A DNA stretch of 64,000 nt from Arabidopsis thaliana (lineage: Eukaryota; Streptophyta; Magnoliopsida; Brassicales; Brassicaceae). The position numbers and the translations under genes are program-made. Under the pieces are notes generated by a model, which did no database searches, was not told the DNA's origin, and saw only the letters and a program-made list of their open reading frames with translations. The stretch covers positions 22,451,261 to 22,515,260 of the forward strand of contig NC_003074.8 in assembly GCF_000001735.4 (NCBI RefSeq), written 5' to 3'. Below, one piece after another: positions 48,313 through 64,000 of the stretch. The first letter of the stretch is position 1, and every line of letters begins with the position of its first letter.

Positions 48313-49581
48313 TTATAACAAGAGAGATGTGGCGGCAATAGTGACCAATGCGGTGAACAACGCAGGAGCGTTAACGTGAAACGCCGCGTTTTTCGCATTA
48401 CTGTTCTCTGAACTTGTCGGCGAGTCTGACGGAGCTCCTTCCGGTGAAGATTCATCCACCGGTGGTGCTGGCGGAGAAGCTGCGGTTGGAGAAGGTGCTT
48501 CCACAGGAGACGGTGACTTAGCCGGGGTCGGTGTCGGTGCACTCACTGGCTCCGGTGCCGGCGCCGGCGATGAAGATTTTCCGAAAAGCTCAGCGGGAAG
48601 GAGCACATTATCCACAGTGAATATAACAACAGGTGTCTCATCGACCACCGTGTCGGCGAGTCTCGACGGACCAACGCCGGTATGGAGAATAACCTCGTCA
48701 CCGGAAGTTGACGTCGTTAAATCGTATTTACCGGCGCCGTTAGTGGCTAAAGTGGAGATAGCGTCTTTGTTAGTCTTTAACGATCCTTTGGGTTTGTATT
48801 CAGCGAGGGCGTGATACTCTAGGAGCGAGACCACCTCAGCTTGTGTGAGATTCGTCAGATCTGGTACACCTCTAGCTTTAAAAGCTTCATCGGACGGTGC
48901 AAAAACCGTCAAGCCTTTTTCAACGGTGGATTCGAATGTTTTAATAACACCGCTCGATACGAGCAAATTCGCGAAGGTTTTGCAACCGGCTTTCTCGAGA
49001 AGTCCGGTGATGTTGCTAACTCCGGCGGAAGAAGGAGCAGGTGCGGTTAAGATTCCGGGAGCGATGATCGGAGCGTTGATTTCGAGAACGGAGATGTTGT
49101 AAGGGATTTGTTTAACGGATTTGGTGTAAGAGGAATCGAGCTTGGAGCCAGGAGCGGCGGAGCCAAAGCCGACTTTGCCTCCTTTGAGATCGGTGACGTT
49201 AACGAATCCTAGGTTCCCGAGAGCGTGTCCGGTGGTTTGGTAAAGCGTGGTGGTGAGAGTTGTGCCTTTAGAGAGCTGATGGAGTTTTAAAGGATCGTAG
49301 TAGTCGAGGAGGACGAGGAGGCTGAGAGCATTTTTGACGACGGAGAGTGGGTGTTTTCCGGCGAGGGAAGACATTGCGCCATTGTTGAGAACAAGGACGG
49401 TGATTGTAGTGCGGCTGTTGATTTCGTCGGCGAGTTTTGTTTGAGAAAGGTAGTTGTTGAATGAGGAATATTCCGGCGTATCAGAGAGGATTTGAGTAAT
49501 GTTATGGCCGGAGACGGTAGAAGCTACGGTGAGGAGAGATAATGTGAAAGCGAAGAGAGTGAAAGCTCGTGATGTCGCCAT
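48313..49581 (-). CDS. FLA10: fasciclin-like arabinogalactan protein
   Basis: Intronless 422-residue FLA, a cell-surface proteoglycan of the plasma membrane and cell wall. The signal peptide is residues 1-25 ([19 protein letters not shown], cleavage near TVSG). There are two fasciclin (FAS1) domains, about 26-175 and 190-335, with the second containing the H1/H2-like [13 protein letters not shown] and [20 protein letters not shown]-glycan regions rich in Ala-Pro, Ser-Pro and Thr-Pro flank them (about 176-186, and 340-395 with alternating SPAPAPEP and [10 protein letters not shown]). The C-terminus ends in a small-residue site and a hydrophobic tail ([20 protein letters not shown]) for GPI anchoring. 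Domain order, FAS1-AGP-FAS1-AGP-GPI, matches group A FLAs. Confidence 0.95.
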   Translation of the reverse strand: MATSRAFTLFAFTLSLLTVASTVSGHNITQILSDTPEYSSFNNYLSQTKLADEINSRTTITVLVLNNGAMSSLAGKHPLSVVKNALSLLVLLDYYDPLKLHQLSKGTTLTTTLYQTTGHALGNLGFVNVTDLKGGKVGFGSAAPGSKLDSSYTKSVKQIPYNISVLEINAPIIAPGILTAPAPSSAGVSNITGLLEKAGCKTFANLLVSSGVIKTFESTVEKGLTVFAPSDEAFKARGVPDLTNLTQAEVVSLLEYHALAEYKPKGSLKTNKDAISTLATNGAGKYDLTTSTSGDEVILHTGVGPSRLADTVVDETPVVIFTVDNVLLPAELFGKSSSPAPAPEPVSAPTPTPAKSPSPVEAPSPTAASPPAPPVDESSPEGAPSDSPTSSENSNAKNAAFHVNAPALFTALVTIAATSLLL

Positions 49582-50466
49582 TGGAATTTGGAAGGTTGAG
49601 TTGAACTGTGGAGAAGAGAAAGTGAGAAGACAAAGAGAGTGATGAAGTTAATAAGAAGAAGAAGAGGTTAAATGTTAACCATGGTTATATTGAAGAGTTA
49701 ACTATGGTTAATTTGAGAACACGTGCTGCTTCCTTTTGCTAAAAAGCCTGTAATCACGAAAATGGGTGGGCTTTGAGCTTCTTTCTTTATGGTTCGTCCT
49801 CTTCCAAAAGCAACCGAACCGAACCGTTATATCATTATCAATTTATCATCCTTGTTAGAGTTAACCATGGTCAAGTAGCTAACTAAAATTTGAGCTTATT
49901 TATGGATGCTCATTAGATAATCATCCAAAATTTTGTAAAAGGCACTCAGATAAAAAGGATTTAGATATTTTTACTTGACAACTAGTAATATCGTTAGTAC
50001 TTAGTAGACTCATAAATAAGTGTCGTTATCAGTTTTAAATACTTGGTCAATAGTTGGTAACATCTTTTAGAAATGGAAAGAAGGTTCTAATTGCCCGACA
50101 CAGCACTGATAAAGAAATTATTATTTTTTATAAAAACGACAAATCAAAATACGTAGTTTACTACTGTCATGTAAAAATCTGCAAAAGTTTTATCATTTGA
50201 TTAGAAAAAAATAAAATAAACCTTCACAAATCAGTAAACTATTACTCCGTATTAATTAATGGGCGGAGATGAGGCTTTAATTCCTTACTTTGAGCCCAAT
50301 TATGAGGCTAATAACAATGTGTGAGCACGTGTCACTCTTCAGCTTCACATGATTATGTATTGGGCCTGTAATAAGCCCAAACTTCGTAAGCTGGTCAAAA
50401 ACAACGACGAAGAGAAAAAGCTCCGCCGCAGAATCTGAGATCGGATCTTTAGAGAGAGAGAGAAAG
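49582..50466. promoter_or_regulatory. divergent promoter region, FLA10 / methyltransferase gene
   Basis: An 885-bp divergent spacer. On the right side, TGGGCC (50361-50366) and AGCCCA (50374-50379) site II-type motifs lie about 100 bp upstream of the methyltransferase start, followed by an AGAGAGA leader (50452-50464). On the left, a leader rich in GAAGAAG precedes FLA10. A CACGTG (49721-49726) lies between. The middle is AT-rich. Confidence 0.45.
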
Positions 50467-51922
50467 ATGCAGAGGGACGTGTCGAGCTGCAACACTTACA
50501 ACTATGGAGACGCTCTCTATTGGGACGCTCGTTACGTGCAAGACGCGCTTTCTTTCGACTGGTACCAATGTTACTCTTCTCTCCGCCCTTTTGTCCGCAG
50601 CTTCGTCTCTACTTCTTCACGAGTCCTCATGGTTGGCTGTGGCAACTCCCGTAATTCTCTCTCCTTTTGCCAATAGATTTGAAGAAGTCTGTACCAGTGA
50701 TTGAATTTGACTTGAGCAGCAACCAAATTTAATACACTGTGATTGCCCTGTTCTTCTCTTTGGTGTAGTGATGTCAGAGGATATGGTGAAGGATGGGTAT
50801 GAGGACATCATGAATGTTGATATCTCTTCAGTGGCTATTGAGATGATGCAAACCAAATATGCATCTGTTCCTCAGCTCAAATGTAACACTTCTTTTCACA
50901 TCTCTAGTTTATATTACTTTAGCTTTAGAAATATGTAAAGTAAGAAGCTTTATCCTATTATACTCTGTTTTTACCCAACAGATATGCAAATGGATGTTAG
51001 AGATATGAGTTACTTTGAAGACGATTCCTTTGACACTATTATTGATAAAGGTATGTTGTAGCAACCACCAATTACTCTGTTTTTATGGTGAAAAGCTTAG
51101 AAGTGATATATTGTTACCTGTTGTTGCGGCTGCTGGATTGTGTAGGAACCCTTGATTCATTGATGGTACGGAACCTGATCTTTTGTTTCTCGTGTTCATG
51201 TCTACATGTGTTTTTAAGTTTTCTTGTTTTGTGTGATACGGTGGGTTCCAGTGTGGCAGTGATGCTCTTCTAAGTGCTTCGAGAATGTTGGGTGAAGTTA
51301 GCAGGTCACTAATATCATCATGGCTGCTCCTGGATCATCTCATATAGATGCCAGTTTTTGGATTCTTTTTTAATATATATATTCTCAATAAAACTCTTCT
51401 CTTTTTTCATATTGCAGGCTGATTAAACCTGGAGGGACCTACTTTTTGGTAACAAACATACTTTCTCTTGCATTCTATGTCTGTAACTGTTCATAGTCAT
51501 TGTCACTGGTACTAGAAGGATATATAAGATATTTTGTGTTTGTTGTGGTGGTTTGGTAGATAACCTACGGTGATCCGAAAGTGAGAATGCCTCATTTGAC
51601 TCGTTCTGCGTACAACTGGAAGATCTCCTTATACATTATACGTAAGCTTCCATGTTTTGCAACAAATTTTCTTTTGAAATTGTATTCTTAGCTTCATTCC
51701 TTCCGTGTTCTTGCAGCAAGACCAGGATTTAAAAGGCCAGAAAGTTGCAGCTCGTCAGCAAAGTCTTGTATGGAAGCTATACCTATAACAAGTGAGGGAA
51801 TGCTGCCACATGATTATGTTCTGGAGGATCCTGATTCCCATTTTATTTACATATGCAAGAAGAAGGATGAAGATGAAGAAGCTCAACTACCCTCATACCC
51901 ATTAATGGAGGATGTTTTGTAG
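50467..51922 (+). CDS. class I SAM-dependent methyltransferase (METTL13-like)
   Basis: Seven-beta-strand S-adenosylmethionine methyltransferase related in sequence style to the METTL13/EEF1A-lysine methyltransferase group; its substrate is unknown to me. Eight exons, 50467-50650, 50769-50882, 50982-51050, 51146-51165, 51252-51304, 51418-51448, 51560-51641 and 51717-51922, join to 759 nt (252 residues). Exons 4 and 6 are only 20 and 31 nt. Motif I is RVLMVGCGNS (about 52-61, SAM binding). An acidic motif II-like DISS follows at the end of beta 2. DTIIDKGTLDSLMC is the post-motif loop typical of the METTL13-type family, and LIKPGGTYFLITYG is strand 5. The N-terminal DALYWDARY is the family entry motif. 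No transit peptide is evident, so it is likely cytosolic. Confidence 0.9.
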
Positions 51923-52067
51923 TGATGGCACGCAGAGGCTCAAACAATGCAAAATTGTGCATGTGTGTTTGTCTTTTTGATCCCCATTTAGACCAGTCGA
52001 TCTATTGTTGTATTTTATGTGTCTTGTGATCTTATCCCAATTGATAGGTCCGAGTCTCAGAATTGCT

Positions 52068-52712
52068 CTATAAACTCATAATATACGAATAAACATCAAC
52101 CTTTATTATCTCAGCCTTGGACAACAATTTAGGCTTTGTAGATGACTTTTGAGCTGCATTATCTTTCGATGAAGTTAGTGATCGTTTTGACGTCGGGGTC
52201 AATTTAGTGATCTTTGAAGTGTTCTTAGAAGTCTTGATAGACGAGTTGCTGTTTTCATAGTTAGCCGCCTCGGAAGATTCAGTGTCAATCTAAACAAAAA
52301 TAAAATTCAAAATTTTAAAATACATAAGCACTTGAAAATTAAATGTAATGGAACGTTAGAGTTATTACCTGATTTGTAGTTGCATTTGAAGGGGTAGAGA
52401 CAATGTTCATGTCTGAATCAGGTTCAGTCTAAAAAAGATATCACCAAAATAATTACTTATCCCTAAATGAAATTTGTTGTCTATCTAATGCTTATTCAGT
52501 AGCAAACCTCGCTGGTAGTTGGGTTTGAAAAGCTTGAGACCATGTGAGTGTTTGGATCAGTTGTGTTCTGTAAATAAAAAAAATCACATTAATGTTGATA
52601 CCATGAAAAACGAATGTAACTAAAACGCCAAAGACAAACTGAATTTACCATTTGCAATAAATTTTCCTGAAACTTTTGAACAATTCCGGGTTTGTCCGTA
52701 AGTTCATAAACC
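52068..52712 (-). other. orphan exon series downstream of the BEACH pseudogene
   Basis: Four exon-like segments with good splice signals and one open frame: 52649-52712 (VYELTDKPGIVQKFQENLLQM after one base), 52508-52567 (20 codons), 52369-52428 (20 codons) and 52068-52289 (74 codons ending in TAG). The two 20-codon segments end-align as MVSSFSNPTTSE and IVSTPSNATTNQ, so one arose by exon duplication. The last segment is Ser/Thr/Lys-rich ([15 protein letters not shown]). The phase of the first segment does not fit the preceding BEACH exon (an immediate stop would result). The set looks like the 3' end of another gene, possibly an OB-fold/RPA1-like protein, whose front is missing. That identification is tentative. 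Confidence 0.45.
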
Positions 52713-52845
52713 CTAAAGATAGATGGTCGTATAATATACGAAAATGAGGAAGCAAAATAAATATGGCTAGGCTCTTCACTTGCAAAGCAAAGGACGGCGA
52801 TTATGGATACTCGTTTGAATGTTTTTGGGAGGAACCAAGTCTTAC

Positions 52846-62173
<9,328 letters not shown>

Positions 62174-64000
62174 CTAGCAAATCCGGTTAGCTACTCAGTA
62201 GGCTGTATACATTGGTGCTTGCCTGGTCTTCAAAATCCCGAGGTGTTTTCGAGCCCGCCTCGGGTTGATTTTCCAAGTCTTATCCCCGAGGCGTTCCGAG
62301 GTCGGGTCGGGGATTACTTTATGAGACTGCCCGAAGCGTTCTCGATATCGCCTCGGTATGGGCTCTTGACGAGAACTCCGAGGTGTTTTGGTCCGGTTCG
62401 GAATAATTCATATATGGCTCCCGAGGCGGTATGGTCGGCTCGCTATACTGGGTCAAATCCGACCCCAACAGTTTGCCCCCCAGCTAAATGATTCAGTAGA
62501 ATGATGAGCTTCATGAATGGATTTCCCGAGCCGACTGTTCACCTTCTAGTTTTTGTCGCTTCATCTTCTCGGACGGTCAAACTTCTGTTGCGTGTCACCG
62601 ACTATTTTTGAGGAGTGGAAACGTTTTTCGCTTGTTCCCGAGGATCATGCGGATCTTTTTTCTTCTGCCGAGCCCACGCGCTTGAACGCGTTTTGGATGT
62701 TTAATGCGGACCCGACGCGCCTTTGAAAATCTCTATATAAGCAGCGAGCCACTCCTTCAATAACTTCATTTGAAGTTTTCGAAGAAAATAAACGAGGTTT
62801 GCTTCCTTCTCTCTGATCTTGATATTTCTATTGCTTTTTCTTTTCCGGTGAGGTCCCGTTGTTCTTTGTTATTTTTGATTTTGCCGGGATAGAAATAGAG
62901 TTTTCCGGTTGTTTTCCTTCTCGTCTAACGTCCCGAGCCGAGAATGAGTTCTTCGCAATCACCGTCGACCCCGAGCGCTTCTCTTGTCGATTCTAGCGAT
63001 TCAAAACATCCAGACGATCTGCCTCAGATCTATAAACGGAGATCAGTTTGGACGTCTTCTGAAGATGCTGTTTCTTCATCGAATTCCCCCGAGCAGACGA
63101 CTCCCTTCACGGTTCGGGAAGACACCAATGCCGATATCGCTCGGGAATTGGATTTACCCGACGATCCCGAGCCGCATCTCGTTCGGAGGTCTTCTGCTCC
63201 TATGGTCGATGAAGCTGGGACATCCAATTGGCAAGATGCGTCCGAGCCCCTCATGCCGACGGTTAAGATCGAGGACTTTCTTTACTTCGGCCCGAATGAG
63301 ACAGAGGATATCTTGCGTCTTAACGAGCAGAAGGCTTTCGAGAAAGCTGAGAAGAAGAAGAGGAAAAAGAAGAAAAAGGCGGTAATGCCAAATCCTCCCG
63401 GTTCATCAATGTGTACCGAGCAATCTCTCTCGGATCTTAAGGCTCGATTTGGTCTTGGTGCTGTAACCTTGCGTGTTCCGAGCCCTGAAGAGCGAGCCGA
63501 CAGTCCTCCTGCAGGTTTCTATACTCTGTACGAGGGATTCTTCTACGGCTGTCTCTTATGGTTGCCGATCCCGAGATTGGTCCTGGAATATGTGACATCA
63601 TATCAGATCGCTCTTTCCCAGATCACGATGCGGTCTTTGAGACATCTGCTCGGGATTTTGATTCGAAGTTACGAGTCTGAAACGGAGATAACGCTGGCTC
63701 ATCTGAGAAATTTTCTCGAGATCCGGCGGGTGCCAAAATCCGAAGTGGACCGGTACTACATTTCCCCCGCTAAGGGAAAGAAGATTATCGATGGGTTCCC
63801 GAGCAAAGACGAGCCATATACCGATCACTTCTTCTTTGTAGCCATTGAAGATGCTATTCATGAAGATCTCCTCGGGACTGTTCTGACGAGATGGGGAATT
63901 TTGGGTAGTTGTAGTTAGAAATTTATTAGTACCCGAGGTGATGTTAATTTCGTTCTCTAATTGCAATTTTCCTTTTGCAGAACGCACTCTCAAGTTTCTC
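62174..64000 (+). mobile_element. gypsy-type retroelement, 5' part (runs off right edge)
   Basis: Sequence changes abruptly next to the BEACH remnant, from AT-rich to GC-richer DNA packed with CCGAG/CTCGG motifs. A TGTTGGGGTCGGA-type terminus lies (as complement) at 62458-62470. A TATA-like CTATATAAGC (62732-62741) and leader precede a gag-like reading frame at 62944. The LTR boundaries are not certain: one candidate is about 62204-62470, but the TATA box outside it suggests the LTR may be longer, or that this is a terminal fragment. No reverse transcriptase or integrase is seen before the edge. Confidence 0.65.
62944..63918 (+). CDS. gag-like protein, Transposase_28 (putative gypsy-type) family
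   Basis: A 324-codon reading frame with a disordered Ser/Pro/Asp-rich N-terminus, a lysine-rich block (EKAEKKKRKKKKK, about residues 133-145) and a conserved domain from about 160 to 310. The domain contains LKARFGLGAVTLRVPSPEER, GFYTLYEGFFYGCLLWLPIP and QITMRSLRHLLGIL. This matches the layout of the plant Transposase_28 (putative gypsy-type transposon) family. The frame stops at 63916-63918. A donor at 63905 (TTGG|GTAGTT) and an acceptor at 63980 (TTTTGCAG|AACGC) would continue it in frame to the window edge, so the stop is probably intronic. The function in the element is structural or unknown. It is transcribed divergently from the BEACH remnant. Confidence 0.7.
   Translation: MSSSQSPSTPSASLVDSSDSKHPDDLPQIYKRRSVWTSSEDAVSSSNSPEQTTPFTVREDTNADIARELDLPDDPEPHLVRRSSAPMVDEAGTSNWQDASEPLMPTVKIEDFLYFGPNETEDILRLNEQKAFEKAEKKKRKKKKKAVMPNPPGSSMCTEQSLSDLKARFGLGAVTLRVPSPEERADSPPAGFYTLYEGFFYGCLLWLPIPRLVLEYVTSYQIALSQITMRSLRHLLGILIRSYESETEITLAHLRNFLEIRRVPKSEVDRYYISPAKGKKIIDGFPSKDEPYTDHFFFVAIEDAIHEDLLGTVLTRWGILGSCS

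Noticed and set aside
63598-63993. 131-codon antisense frame over the gag-like gene
   Set aside because: Shadow of the GC-richer coding strand; the plus-strand frame carries the recognisable family domain.

Overview
The window is plant nuclear DNA. It is AT-rich, its genes carry many short GT-AG introns, and it contains a nuclear tRNA-Lys, plastid-targeted enzymes and plant-only families (AHL, ZPR, FLA, MAP65). The gene order and the protein sequences fit Arabidopsis thaliana, or a very close relative, on the lower arm of chromosome 3, roughly At3g60740 to At3g60930. That assignment comes from recall of gene order and protein lengths, not from a search. I placed exon boundaries by hand. For nearly all genes the joined exons are an exact multiple of three, and for several they reproduce a length I recall for the Arabidopsis protein (741, 151, 307, 223, 363, 677, 1793, 365, 105 and 422 residues).

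Layout. 1-2065 (-) is the 5' part of the tubulin-folding cofactor D gene. 2744-5564 (+) is plastid transketolase TKL1, followed by a tandemly duplicated downstream segment at 5585-6443. 6444-9264 has no gene I can recognise. 9265-10396 (-) is ribosomal protein S13; 11435-12370 (+) a DUF1442 protein; 13363-15688 (+) an F-box/LRR/FBD protein; 16226-18013 (-) the DHHC palmitoyltransferase PAT14; 18981-19053 (-) tRNA-Lys(CUU). 19319-20496 (+) is a DUF1499 protein. 20778-22549 (-) is 20S proteasome PBF1, and 23038-24740 (+) is the actin-related protein ARP7, head to head with PBF1. 26313-29372 (-) is MAP65-4; 30793-32739 (+) an intronless protein with a FAR1-like zinc module; 33544-40250 (+) the Sec7 ARF-GEF BIG2; 41944-42741 (+) AHL18. 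43826-45282 (+) is dihydrodipicolinate synthase, preceded by an AUG-less small reading frame. 45764-46182 (-) is ZPR2; 48313-49581 (-) FLA10; 50467-51922 (+) a class I methyltransferase.

The right-hand 12 kb is the accessory part. 52846-62173 (-) is a large PH-BEACH gene of the BCHC type. It is truncated at both ends and carries at least three internal breaks, so I call it a pseudogene. Downstream of it lie orphan exons (52068-52712), including two similar 20-codon exons. Upstream it abuts a gypsy-type element (62174 to the right edge) with a Transposase_28-like gag-type reading frame.

The genes are ordinary housekeeping and developmental plant genes that happen to be neighbours, and there is no operon logic. 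I saw no evidence of an undescribed multi-gene system. The most unusual items are the decayed BEACH locus with its orphan tail exons, the AUG-less frame upstream of DHDPS1, the duplicated TKL1 downstream region, and an in-frame alternative splice acceptor in ARP7.
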